Notes under the pieces: generated by a model
The model's input: the letters and a program-made list of their open reading frames with translations, nothing else
Databases searched by the model: none
What the model was told of the DNA's origin: nothing
Translations under genes and position numbers: made by a program
Source of the DNA: Pseudoips prasinana
Lineage: Eukaryota; Arthropoda; Insecta; Lepidoptera; Nolidae
DNA length: 64,000 bases
Direction of reading: 5' to 3'
NCBI GenBank assembly: GCA_951640165.1
Contig: OX621237.1
Location: forward strand, 7,936,001 to 8,000,000
In this document: positions 45,112 through 54,603 of the stretch, in pieces
Layout of the letters: every line of letters starts with the position of its first letter
Numbering within the stretch: position 1 is the stretch's first letter

Positions 45112-45245
45112 CAGACGCCAGCATATCAAGCTTTCCCAATCGCTCAAATTACCCCAATTGAAAGGGAACCTTATACTCTTGCGGTAAAGTAGAAAATCTA
45201 TTAAAACAATTGAACGATTGGGTAAGCTGGATGTGCTGGCGTCTG
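45112..45245. mobile_element. MITE-2 copy, TA-flanked, 134 bp
   Basis: TA at 45110-45111 and 45246-45247; ends CAGACGCCAGCATATCAAGC and GGATGTGCTGGCGTCTG. Confidence 0.85.
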
Positions 45246-45359
45246 TACAAATTACTTGTTATTTTTTTTCACTTCTTAAATTGTTATTATACGAGATTAC
45301 GAGTATGTTGTGGAATAAATTAACCACGGAGGAGTTTTCAATACGGTTTGTAATGGCAA

Positions 45360-45490
45360 CCTTCAAGAAGCGAGCCTATTCCTTTGTTAAAAGTCAGCAA
45401 CGTACTTGGGGCCCCTCAAGTGTTGTGAGTGTCTATAGGCAGTAGTGATCACTGACCACTAGTTGACCTGATTGCTCTCACATAAACCTC
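45360..45490 (+). repeat. Dispersed repeat fragment (GTCAGCAACGTAC type)
   Basis: AAGTCAGCAACGTACTTGGG, CCTCAAGTGTTGTGAGTGTC and GGCAGTAGTGATCACTGACC look like a widespread lepidopteran repeat (GGCCAGCAACGC...GTGTCTATGGGCG). A similar kind of sequence, not the same copy, is at 49500-49640. Confidence 0.45.
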
Positions 45491-45565
45491 CAAAGAGTAG
45501 AATCAGTCCATAATTTTTGTGCGGAATGAGATAAAAAGCACTGTTACAAAATTCCAAATTAAACT

Positions 45566-45757
45566 GGCGCAGCCTATCGTTTTTACAATATTGTACAGAC
45601 GCCAGCACATCAAGCTACCCCAATCTGTCGAATTTCCGCAATTGAAAGTGAACCTTATATTGTTGTGATAAAGTTGAAAATCTATAAAAGAAATTTGACA
45701 GATTGGGGTAGCTGGATGTGCTGGCGTCTGTACATTGTAAAAACGATAAGCTGCGCC
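45566..45757. repeat. Host palindrome with MITE-2 at its centre
   Basis: GGCGCAGCCTATCG... (45566-45589) and its complement (45734-45757; 23 of 24 match) flank the MITE copy at 45596-45730 symmetrically. Without the MITE and one TA, the two arms would form a palindrome with a loop of about 10 nt. Confidence 0.85.
45596..45730. mobile_element. MITE-2 copy, TA-flanked, 135 bp
   Basis: TA at 45594-45595 and 45731-45732. Arms CAGACGCCAGCACATCAAGC / GCTGGATGTGCTGGCGTCTG, about 43 bp of near-complementary sequence. TA target duplications point to mobilisation by a Tc1/mariner-type transposase. Confidence 0.9.
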
Positions 45758-46620
45758 GATTGGCATGGTTATAAAAGTTTAAACACAAATTAAGTAGTAA
45801 GGCTAATCTAGTTTGGAAGATCGTTATCATGTTAAATGTTGTATAATCGCGGTGAAAGGAAAATTGGCTGACGTAATTACCCGCATCTTCTAGCTGAGAG
45901 ATAAATCTTCATCGCTTAGTTAACTTCGAGTAGATTATAGATAGCTCTTTGTAAAGGCTTTGTTTCAGACTGGCTATAACTAAAGCTAGAACGCGATAGC
46001 CTTGTGGTAAGACCGTTGGTCTGTCGCGCACCATTATCTGTATATTCAAATTCATGTGCATTAACTATCTTGTACTGAAAATGGTGAAAGAATATATCGC
46101 GGAAACTTGAATACTCCAAAATATTTTTGATAGCATGTGAAATTTACCAACCCGTACTAGGCCAGCTTGGTGGACTAACTTTTAAGAAGAACCCTAGGAC
46201 TAGAGTCCTTTACTGGGGTTTGAATAAAACCAAAAAGATCAGTGAATTTGGGAGTGGAGTGGAACTAACACTCCGTCTGATTTATTCCAATTTCCAAAGC
46301 TATATTGCTTATAAATACTGATCACATGTTTTGGATAACAAGAATTCGTTTATACTGTATTCACCACATATCTTGTTCGGGTGATTTCGTTAACAAAAAT
46401 ATTTACGTTACTACAGGGACTACTATTTACGGTGAAAAATCTCTATAGCGACTTTTAAAAATTAATGAACGCCATCTAGTTACAAAATGCACGATACAAT
46501 TTTCCTTTGACTGTCACTAAATTGTTAGACAATATTCTCCCATTATGAGAGGAGACTCTTGCCCTGTACTGGGGCATTAATACACTACATATTATTTTTA
46601 TTTATTTATTTAAACTTTAG
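45758..46620. other. Stretch with only weak repeat similarity
   Basis: ACCAACCCGTACTAGGCCAG at 46145 resembles TGCCAACCCGCAGTAGGCCA at 57060 and 61537, an old dispersed repeat. Otherwise no gene recognised. Confidence 0.4.
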
Positions 46621-46622
46621 TA

Positions 46623-46736
46623 CACACGGCTACATACCAAGCTTTACATTTCCAATATAAGCTGACCTCTCATTGTATGGAATCAACGCGAGATCAGCAT
46701 ATACTGGAAACGTATAGTATGATATGTCGCCGTATG
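46623..46736. mobile_element. MITE-1 copy, 114 bp, TA-flanked
   Basis: TA at 46621-46622 and 46737-46738; arms CACACGGCTACATACCAAGC and ATGATATGTCGCCGTATG with several mismatches. Confidence 0.8.
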
Positions 46737-46921
46737 TACAATGGGAATGCACATAGGCGGACTTTCCAAAGCCAAGCCAAATGCCAAAGACATTTTCTAC
46801 CGGTCAACCTTGGGGTAGTGCAGAACGATAATGGCAGGTGCACTTATGTATAATAAAGGTTATAATTATAAATGACAATAATTACGAACACTATTTATAA
46901 TGTATCAATATATACAATACA

Positions 46922-47250
46922 CAAGCTGTGCCCCGCGGTTTTACCTGCGTTAAATTTTATAAATTATCATAGCTCCTCTCACGTAGGTGTTAGCGTGATA
47001 ATATGTAGCCTATAGGTATGTTGACCCGACCTCTTAGTAATATTCATGCAAAATTTTAAGTAAATCCATGCAGTACTTCTTGAGTTTAGCCCGGACATAC
47101 ATACAGACAAACAGACAGACAGACAAACATTCTAAAAACAAAATTTTTGGCTTCGATATCGATTTTAGATCACGCCCCAATTATCCTCTTTAAAAAATAT
47201 TCAATGTAGAGTTTTGACTTTCCTACGATTTTATTATATGCAAGTATAGA
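46922..47250 (-). mobile_element. Non-autonomous Helitron-type element, 3' CTAG mutated
   Basis: Same family as 47385; on the minus strand it runs from TCTATACTTGCATATAATAA to GGTAAAACCGCGGGGCACAG. The terminal CTAG is CTTG here. Body shared: CCCGGACATACATACAGACA. Confidence 0.7.
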
Positions 47251-47384
47251 TACTATTCAATAAATATATTATTATGGTAAATACCTTACTTACCACTTTA
47301 CTGGGTATAACGAATTCAAAAATTAAATTAACTCAATTAACAAGAGCAGTATGTCTTTATGTCACTATTCATTTTTCTTCTCTA

Positions 47385-47704
47385 CTAGCTGTGCCCCGCG
47401 GTTTTACCCGCGTTAAATTTTATTAATTATCACAGCTCGGCCCCCGTAGATGACAGCGTGATAATATGTAGCCTATATGTCGACCCGACCTGTTAGTAAT
47501 ATTCATGCAAAATTTGAAGTAAATCCATGCAGTACTTTTTGAGTTTAGCCCGGACATACATACAGACAAACAGACATACAGACAAAAATTCTATAAACTA
47601 TATTTTTGGCTTCGATATCGTTTGTAGACCACGCCCCAAGTATCATTTCAAAAAATATTCAATGTACAGTTTTGACTTTCTTACGATTTTATTATATGTA
47701 TAGA
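47385..47704 (-). mobile_element. Non-autonomous Helitron-type element, 320 bp, complete
   Basis: Minus strand: 5' TCTATACATATAATAAAATC ... GCGGGTAAAACCGCGGGGCACAG-CTAG 3' (joined by a GC hairpin about 10 bases before CTAG), between host A and T. Four relatives lie at 46922, 48031, 56636 and, as a different subfamily, 17594/22070. No rep/helicase ORF. Confidence 0.78.
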
Positions 47705-48030
47705 TTATTATTACTTTGTCATAATGAGGAATGGAAATAATCCATTGTATCACTACGAGGTTTCAGGATTTTTTATACCAACCCAAATTACTTTTTGTTT
47801 TATCCCTAGAACCCCGAACGCAGTCTGCACATACTTCAGTACGCTTTATAGGGATAGATCCTTGTTGTCCCCTGGTTCTGTATATGCCAACCCCAGGTTG
47901 GCTATTCAGTGTCTTGCTAAAGCATCGCATATACATAGTATATGCAGCATTGGACTGCCTATTACCAAATGGATACCATATCAATTACTCTTTACTGTGT
48001 TCTAGTAGTTAGGTTCAAAATTATTTATTG
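47705..48030. other. Spacer between two Helitron-type elements
   Basis: Overlapping open frames of about 93 codons on the plus strand start at 47724 and 47731, but neither has a recognised domain and the sequence contains GCATATACATAGTATATGC, a small palindrome at 47927. Probably not coding. Confidence 0.4.
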
Positions 48031-48395
48031 CTAGTTGTGCCCCGTGGTTAAATTTCAATAAAGTTTTTTCAATTTTCAATTACAATTAAATTTAAATAAA
48101 AAATAAATTTATCAAAGCTCCTCCCCGTAGGTGATAGCGACCCTATATAGTTGACGCGACCTCTTAGTAATATTCATGCAAAATTTGAAGTAAATCCATG
48201 CAGTACTTTTTGAGCTTAGCCCGGACATACATACAGACAAAAATTATAAAACCTATATTTTTGGTTTCGATATCGATTAAAGATCACGCCTGAAGTAACC
48301 TTTTAAAAAAAATATTCAATGTACAGTTATGACTTTCCTACGATTTTATTATATGTATTATATGTATTATAATATTAATATATTATTTGTATAGA
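48031..48395 (-). mobile_element. Non-autonomous Helitron-type element, 365 bp, diverged
   Basis: CTAG at 48031-48034 and GA (reverse of TC) at 48394-48395. The GC hairpin near the 3' end is damaged (CCCCGTGGTTAAATTT) and a TATATGTATTA expansion lengthens the 5' end. Confidence 0.65.
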
Positions 48396-48617
48396 TAATA
48401 ATAATTGCATAAATTTTATACCTCTTTAGTCGGGCTATTCTTTGAGCAAAAACTCTATGCCCTACCTTATCTATACGCAACTGTCATTGATTATAGACAG
48501 ATAATTGTAATTTCATTTCGGATGGCTAGTGCCATCCAATAGTGAGTGTAGCGACCAAAAACTGCGCCAGATAGATTAGCGTTATTGGACTCGATATATT
48601 ATCTTGGTCTTAAATTT

Positions 48618-48925
48618 CAGCTGTGGCATCCAATCTAGATGGAGACTTGTCAACTACGTACGTATACTATCGTGTAGCTGTGTAAACACAGGTGAACTCT
48701 GAATGTCTTCAACTTCATAATCTGATGGGACGGCGATACGACACGAGCGGGGGTAGTTCAGTGCCTCTAGTACGAGTTCGTGCAGTTTACTTACTCGATC
48801 ACACGTACAGTTTCCTCCCATACATTGAGCACCAGCGCCTCTCGCGGAAACTATTAAGAACTAAAACTCTGGTGCTCTCTGAAGCCCGGGTGTCTAACAC
48901 CTCCAACATCCATACTCCAATCGCA
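48618..48925 (-). mobile_element. SINE-B-like copy (variant) with MITE-3 insertion
   Basis: Diverged SINE-B relative shared with 48950-49165: ACTTGTCAACTACG, ACACAGGTGAACTCTG, ATCTGATGGGACGG, GTGTCTAACACCTCCAAC. MITE-3 (48761-48877) interrupts it after GGTAGTTCA. Confidence 0.65.
48761..48877. mobile_element. MITE-3 copy, one arm truncated, loop inverted
   Basis: Left arm GTGCCTCTAGTACGAGTTCG to CATTGAGCACCAG, then loop CGCCTCTCGCGGAAACTATT (reverse of the 41996 copy), then only CTGGTGCTC of the right arm. Confidence 0.85.
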
Positions 48926-48949
48926 ACGTTATAGTGCTCTTGGTATTTT

Positions 48950-49165
48950 CAGTTGTGGCAGCCAATTTACGGAGAATTGTCAACTACGCAGGACATATTA
49001 TGGGTGTGGTGTGTGCACACAGGTGAACTCTGTATTTTCTCAACTTCATAATCCGATGGGACGGAAATAACGCACGAGCGGGGATAGTTCAGGTGCAAAA
49101 ACAACAGCTTTGCGTGCTCTCTGAAGGCTGGGTGTCTAACACCTCCAACTTCCATCCTAGCTGTT
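48950..49165 (-). repeat. SINE-B-like variant copy without MITE
   Basis: AATTGTCAACTACGCAGGAC to GGGTGTCTAACACCTCCAAC, the uninterrupted version of 48618-48925 (GGGGATAGTTCAGGTGCAAA at the place where the MITE sits in the neighbour). Confidence 0.6.
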
Positions 49166-49271
49166 ACTGGAAATTATAAAAACTTTTTACACCATCCTGG
49201 TGATTTCAACCAAAGGCTACCGCCTAATTCGCCATTCGCCAATCGTGATCGGCGTTCAAATATATCTAAAT

Positions 49272-49450
49272 AATATCCTGGGACATTATTTACACACGAC
49301 CATATGATCCCAAACTAAGCAAAGCTTGTACTATGGAAACCAGACAATTGATGTACTACTTTTAGTTTGTAAATACATACTTATATACATAGATAATTCC
49401 ACCCAGCCTCAAGAGAAACAAACATGTTCATGCACACAAATATCTGTACT
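49272..49450 (-). mobile_element. SINE-C copy, 3' part, minus strand
   Basis: ATATCCTGGGACATTATTTA, ATCCCAAACTAAGCAAAGCT and CTGGAAACCAGACAATTG-type sequence, the reverse complement of the SINE-C tail and body. Head absent. Confidence 0.7.
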
Positions 49451-49663
49451 TTACAACTTTACAACTTTAAACATATCTTTTATGTTATGATGTTCTGATT
49501 TTCCTTCAAGAAAGTAAGGTCGCCAAAGCTAATCAGGGGACGAGGGAAGGGTCGGTAACGGGTAAGAGATGGAATGTTTTGCGCATGCGTTATATATAGC
49601 CCACGGTAACCGCTTACCACCAGGTGGGTAATATGCTTCTTAGCAAACTTATATTATATTTTA

Positions 49664-50004
49664 CTGCCTCGTTGGTCTAGCGGTAGCGTGTTCAACCACA
49701 GATAAAGAGGTCCTGGGTTCGAATCCCGGGTCGGGCCAAAAGTGATTTTGGGATTATTCTGTAAGAAGAACTATTTCTTAGTATCAGTCCGAAGTCAGGG
49801 AGTTGGCGGTATTATACTTCCGTGCCTCAGAGAGCTCGTGATCTCTTTCCGGTCGTGTCGCTAGTCGTCTCATCGGATCATGAGAGTGATGGAATAGAAA
49901 GTGCCTCTGTGTTTGCGCACACACTAGTGCACTATAATTATGTCCCGTGCAGATGGCTAGTCTCCGTTGAGACTGGCCGCTGAAATTCGGCTAAGAGGAC
50001 ATTA
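49664..50004 (+). mobile_element. SINE-B copy, full length
   Basis: TGCCTCGTTGGTCTAGCGGT, B box GGTTCGAATCC (perfect consensus), body and end AAATTCGGCTAAGAGGACAT. A 49-bp internal stretch (cacggggg...gtcctgtacctgac region) is partly deleted compared with 40310. Confidence 0.85.
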
Positions 50005-50661
50005 TGAATATAAATAGTGTAGAAAATGTAGCAGCGCTATATACCCGTGAAACGGAACAAGGCCACCAGTTTGTGAAATACGAAAACTTACCATTCGCAT
50101 ACAAAATCATCAGCTAAGCGATATTCTAATATGGACAGTTATTTTTTAATTGGATTTAATTGTTGGTTTACTACAATTTGTACAGTTCAAAGGCGCAAAT
50201 TAAACTTCTTAAGATACATTCACGTCTATTTACCTCTATATAATAAGTTATACCTATAAAAATAAGAGACATTATACGTTATCAATCACATGGAACAATA
50301 AATTAAAATACGTTTATATATTGGGAACCATAAGTATCTGAACTTTTGTAAAGTAGATGCAATTCTATTTACAAAATCTAAACGGTTTTTGAATTTATAA
50401 GGTTGCTGAAATATAGTAACCACCAAATGTTAAAACTCCGAATTTAAAATAAATTTTTAGTTGAAATTATAATATTCGTTATTTTATTAATATTGACGTA
50501 TCCATGTGGCATCCGATGTAATATGAACTAATATATATATTTTTTACAATTGTGTTATGTCTGATTTAGTAAAAATAATTTATTATACTACACATTAAAA
50601 GTAGTTTTTTTTTACCAAGCCTGTTAAAATATTACTTAAACCATTTTCGTTTCCTTTTCAG
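50005..50661. other. AT-rich intron-like sequence ending in a splice acceptor
   Basis: AT-rich and featureless until a polypyrimidine tract TTTTCGTTTCCTTTTCAG at 50644-50661, a good 3' splice site. Confidence 0.6.
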
Positions 50662-50976
50662 TGACAGTGGTAACTGTGTACGAGTGATGTTTGTGAACTA
50701 GTGACAAAATGGACGAAAAGGCCGAATCTAGTCAGGGCGGTCGTTTGTGTGGGCAAGTGCATCGGTTTAGCGACAAAACCCCGGATCTGTCGACCGACTT
50801 ATCGTTCGAGGAGTTGCGGAATAAGTTCGATACAAGGGCGCCTCTGGCGGCGAAAACGGAAATCGCGTCGAACCCCGCGACGCATGGTAGCGCCACTCGG
50901 CAAGTGGTGAGCGGGAAAATCTTCAAGAAATGCAAGAGTGCCACTTTTCAGATAGATGGCGCGACGTATACTATTG
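50662..50976 (+). CDS. Host-gene exon: 5' UTR plus first 89 codons, product unrecognised
   Basis: Bounded by acceptor TTTCCTTTTCAG (ends 50661) and donor G|GTAAGT (50977-50982). The start ATG is at 50709 in the context GTGACAAAATGG, close to the insect start consensus. 268 coding bases give 89 codons and end in phase 1. The predicted N-terminus begins MDEKAESSQGGRLCGQVHRF and ends ...FKKCKSATFQIDGATYTI; charged, hydrophilic, no signal peptide or membrane segment. It is much more GC-rich than the flanks and free of repeats, as expected of a host exon. A four-codon upstream frame, ATG TTT GTG AAC TAG (50687-50701), ends seven bases before the start and may damp translation. The frame runs on into the intron to 51068, which is not coding. 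No matching downstream exon was found to the window end. Confidence 0.75.
50687..50701 (+). promoter_or_regulatory. Short upstream open frame in the exon
   Basis: ATG TTT GTG AAC TAG, ending eight bases before the main ATG at 50709. Reading from known eukaryotic translation, such frames often lower main-frame output; that is an inference here. Confidence 0.4.
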
Positions 50977-50982
50977 GTAAGT

Positions 50983-51785
50983 TCGTTCGAAGCATTTTAG
51001 TACGGATTTTCTTCACTGGATTTAGTGGCGCTAATAGGGGTATTTTAGAGAGCTTGATTTACGTGTAGTTGAGATGTACTATTATGAACTTCCTCTGGTA
51101 TTTATGCAGGTGAAGAATTTGAATTTTATTACTACACTTAGCGCTTATGTAAAATAAGTGAATAATATTTAAGGAGGTAACAAAAGCGGCGGGCACTTGA
51201 GCTTATAGTGAATATCTCCGTGTAATTTGTGTACGTTAGTCCCCAAACTACGCCAAGTCTGAATTTAATTTATTTTAAATATTTTTCTGAAGTAATTTAC
51301 ATTATCTTCTTAATTCTATGCAAGAAAATTTCTAGAGCTTATCTGTGCTAAGTGAGTCGCTATTAAGAATTACAATAAAATAAACTACTAGTAGATACTA
51401 AAATAATAAAGAAAGCGATTGTATTTTCTCTGAGTTTTTGTTTTGTTTTTGTAAATCTTTTAAAAATAAATACTTCAAACCGAATGTATTTCTAAAGATC
51501 AGCTTCACCGGCTGTTGGTTTTGACAGTACTGTCATTGACAGCTTTTAGTAAAGAAAGTTTCACAAAATTCCGCCCATGAATGAAACATCCGTTTTGATT
51601 TTATTCAAACAGTTTGAGATAGCATCGTGTTAATGCTTAACTGGGGTCTACCATACATTTGTTGATGATTAAAATCTCCATTCTTTAGGTAGTCGAAATA
51701 AAAGGATATAAAAAAAATTACACATAACAAAATAAGTTTTAATTCGGTTTAGTGTTCTTGTGTGTTACTGTGTGGTGACGACATA
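50983..51785. other. Intron-like AT-rich sequence
   Basis: Follows the donor site of the exon. No further exon, repeat or RNA gene recognised. Confidence 0.5.
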
Positions 51786-51905
51786 GAATATAGAATAGAA
51801 TAGAATATGCATTTATTTCTCTCATCACAAAAGTAGTGTACATTTTTTAAATAAGATGACATTTAGGATTGTACATTTTAGCAGTTATAAATGCAACCAG
51901 TTTTG
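51786..51905 (-). repeat. LINE-like 3' end with (ATTCT)n tail, minus strand
   Basis: TAGAATATAGAATAGAATAG at the left, then GCATTTATTTCTCTCATCAC: on the minus strand a retroelement 3' end followed by an ATTCT-type tail. Confidence 0.5.
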
Positions 51906-52125
51906 TGAGAGACTGGTGCCTGAGTTAGGTTTGGGAAAATCCCGTGGGGGACGTATAAATCATCCGAGGGAATACCTGCCAGAGAACGGGCACTAGCGTT
52001 TTTCTGTGAACTATGAACATCAAACTGCGATCTCCAACCCATCTGCCAATTGCGTTTATGGCATATCCCCCCATTCTTTGGGGAGGCTTTTCTCCAGCAG
52101 TGGACGTACTTTGGCTGACATGATG
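51906..52125 (+). repeat. Repeat-E copy
   Basis: AGAGAACGGGCACTAGCGTT, GCGATCTCCAACCCATCTGC and CCAGCAGTGGACGTACTTTG, followed by GACATGATGAG. Confidence 0.6.
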
Positions 52126-52194
52126 AGTGTTCTTCAGCTCTTTATTTATGTGCCTACTTAGTTCTAACCGAAAATTTTTTTTTAAACGGAACCA

Positions 52195-52400
52195 GTCCCT
52201 CCCTCTTACCCACCACTGCAACTCCTGTAAGCCTGGATCAACAGTGGCACACAATGAAATGACACTGAGCGGTGAAGCTCAGGCATGTCCCGGGAATCGC
52301 TTTAACTATCTTGGATCCCGCAACGAATTTAATCAGAAAGACAAAAAAGGAGGCGTTAGAAAACTTCTAACTGAACAGTGGAAACTACTAACTATCTATA
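52195..52400 (+). repeat. Repeat-H copy, longer version
   Basis: CTCTTACCCACCACTGCAAC, GATCAACAGTGGCACACAAT and GGATCCCGCAACGAATTTAA, homologous to 18806. The open frame in it is not recognised. Confidence 0.55.
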
Positions 52401-52623
52401 AAATTTAAGAGCTATGCCTTTCTCGGTAGAGTTCACTCTAATTGCTTCATCGATACGACCCTACTCAAAGTTCCAGGGCGCAACTTACAATGATGGTTAT
52501 TATAGGTTGCACCATTAAATTTGTTACTAACTATTTACAAAGAACAGCGGGATTAAGACAGTAAAATAGAGTAAGTTCAGAATAACGATGGTCCAATCAT
52601 TATCTAGACACTAAAAAAGAAAT

Positions 52624-52813
52624 CGTGTGGCGCAGCGGCTATGACAGTCGCCTGGCGTCTTCGTGGCGCGGGTTCAAGTCCCGCGCCGGACATCTATTTG
52701 TGTGACCCATAAATAGTCTGGATGTAATTTGTGTTCGTCTATTATATGTTTGTAAAGAACCCCGCAACAAAGGGTTACAACTGCCTAGAGCGGGCGTCTT
52801 CTTTAAAAAAAAT
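52624..52813 (+). mobile_element. SINE-D copy, full length
   Basis: GTGTGGCGCAGCGGCTATGA with A-box-like GCGCAGCGG, B box GGTTCAAGTCC, then ATTTGTGTGACCCATAAATA and an A-rich end. It resembles a tRNA gene, but the body after the T-arm and the absence of a proper 3' acceptor stem mark it as a SINE. Confidence 0.75.
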
Positions 52814-52829
52814 AGGGTTCATAATAATA

Positions 52830-53360
52830 ATAATATCCAGGGACATAATTCACTCACTAAGAACAGATTGTACGATGGAAATCAGATAACTGAACTACTA
52901 CTTTTCTTTTGTAAATACATACTTATACAACATGTAACGTAATTAACGCACACCCTCAAACACCCCAATTAGAATATTATGTTATAATCATAATACATAC
53001 ACTGAATTTTCAATTTAACATATTATATATGCATTATTATTTACTAAATTAGTTTCTTGGAATAAAGTTTATTTTTCTTTATTTTGTATTGAATGATGGA
53101 ATTTGTATGAATACAAATAAAACTGCGTTTTATAAGTCTTATTACTTTGACTTATGGTCCATTTCAATGGGTTTTGACTCTACAGGGTTGATATGACAAT
53201 AATTTCCGTAGTTTTAATTATTTTGGAATAAAAAATTACCTATATTATACATGATATAAATCGAATCAGTAAAGGATTCTGAACAAACAATTTTCAGGAA
53301 GTGCATTAATTACGTTACATGTTGTATAGGTAGACACAAATATCTGTCCTATCAGTTGTC
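52830..53360 (-). mobile_element. SINE-C copy split by MITE-4
   Basis: Left part ATAATATCCAGGGACATAAT to CTTTTGTAAATACATACTTA (52830-52925), right part GACACAAATATCTGTCC (53333-53350), both reverse complement of SINE-C. The gap is exactly MITE-4. Confidence 0.7.
52928..53324. mobile_element. MITE-4: 397-bp element with 24-bp terminal inverted repeats, TA target
   Basis: Left CAACATGTAACGTAATTAAC-GCAC, right GTGC-ATTAATTACGTTACATGTTG; one mismatch. Flanked by TA (52926-52927, 53325-53326), within TATA of the SINE. No ORF. Non-autonomous Tc1/mariner-like. Confidence 0.85.
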
Positions 53361-53520
53361 TGGTTTCCATTGCATGACATATTTATGCCGCATATAGTGA
53401 AACTATACTACAATGCGTCCAACAACTATGTAACCTATATTCTGGAAAATAAACATTTTCATTTCTTTTCATAGTACAAGCTCTGCTTCGTTCGGAATCA
53501 CATGGCCGTGTGTAAATATG
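53354..53520 (+). repeat. SINE-C tail scrap with a 98-bp insertion
   Basis: AGTTGTCTGGTTTCCAT (53356-53372) and AGTACAAGCTCTGCTTCGTT (53472-) are neighbouring parts of the SINE-C tail; about 98 bp ending AATAAACATTTTCATTTC lies between them. Confidence 0.5.
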
Positions 53521-53602
53521 TATCCTATATGACTGATAGCTGGTTGAGCTTGCCTATGAATTTGAGGCGTTCAGAAACGTCAATTTCATATGCACGCTCG
53601 AC

Positions 53603-54530
53603 CAGTTCCGGTCACATAGGGTGACGTCAGAGTTAAGATCGTTCATTATTTAAACTGAGCTTAAACTGCTTATTACTATATAGTAGCTATATAGCTACTA
53701 TATAGTAATAAGCAGTTTAAGCTTTTGTTTATTTATATAGTAGCTATATAGCTACTATATAGTAATAAGCAATTTAAGCTTTAGTTTATTTATATAGTAG
53801 CTATATAGCTACTATATAGTAATAAGCAGTTTAAGCTTTTGTTTATTTATATAGTAGCTAAATAGCTACTATATAGTAATCAGTTTAAGCTCAGTTTAGC
53901 TACTATATAGTAATAAGCAGTTTAAGCCTTTGTTTACTTATATAGTAGCTATATAGCTACTATATAGTAATAAGCAGTTTAAGCTTTAGTTTATTTATAT
54001 TGTAGCTATATAGCTACTATATAGTAATAAGCAGTTTAAGCTTTTGTTTATTTATATAGTAGCTAAATAGCTACTATATAGTAATCAGTTTAAGCTCAGT
54101 TTAGCTACTATATAGTAATAAGCAGTTTAAGCCTTTGTTTATTTATATAGTAGCTATATAGCTACTATATAGTAATAAGCAGTTTAAGCTTTAGTTTATT
54201 TATATTGTAGCTATATAGCTACTATATAGTAATAAGCAGTTTAAGCTTTTGTTTATTTATATAGTAGCTAAATAGCTACTATATAGTAATAAGCAGTTTA
54301 AGCTTTAGTTTATTTATATAGTAGCTATATAGCTACTATATAGTAATAAGCAGTTTAAGCCTTTGTTTATTTATATAGTAGCTATATAGCTACTATATAG
54401 TAATAAGCAGTTTAAGCTTTAGTTTATTTATATAGTAGCTATATAGCTACTATATAGTAATAAGCAGTTTAAGCTCAGTTTAAATAATGAACTATCTTAA
54501 CTCTGACGTCACCCTATGTGACCGGAACTG
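53603..54530. mobile_element. Foldback element with 57-bp palindromic tandem array
   Basis: The ends are 89-bp inverted repeats with one mismatch: left from CAGTTCCGGTCACATAGGGT, right ending ACCCTATGTGACCGGAACTG. Between them, units of TATATAGTAGCTATATAGCT... and TAATAAGCAGTTTAAGCTTT repeat with period 57 (phase points 53707, 53764, 53821, 53912, 53969, 54026, 54117, 54174, 54231, 54288, 54345, 54402, 54459). Two steps are 91 bp, giving a 57+57+91 = 205-bp higher-order repeat twice. Each unit holds a self-complementary core (TAGTAGCTATATAGCTACTA). No ORF; no clear target duplication. Confidence 0.92.
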
Positions 54531-54552
54531 AAAATTCTACCCCTCACAAGTC

Positions 54553-54578
54553 CGCTATTACGTATATACGTAATAGCG
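54553..54578. repeat. 26-bp perfect palindrome
   Basis: CGCTATTACGTAT / ATACGTAATAGCG, 23 bases to the right of the foldback element. Confidence 0.9.
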
Positions 54579-54603
54579 AATTTATATACCTAATAATAAC
54601 AAT

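Noticed and set aside
47724..48012. Two overlapping 93-codon frames as a gene
   Set aside because: The frames are between Helitron-type elements, lack recognisable motifs and have codons no more ordered than the reverse-strand frame in the same place.
50977..51068. Continuation of the host exon to the stop at 51068
   Set aside because: The sequence becomes AT-rich exactly at GTAAGT, a consensus donor, so the read-on is intron.
53603..54530. CRISPR array
   Set aside because: Regular spacing exists, but the spacers are themselves repeats, the units are palindromic, and the genome is animal.
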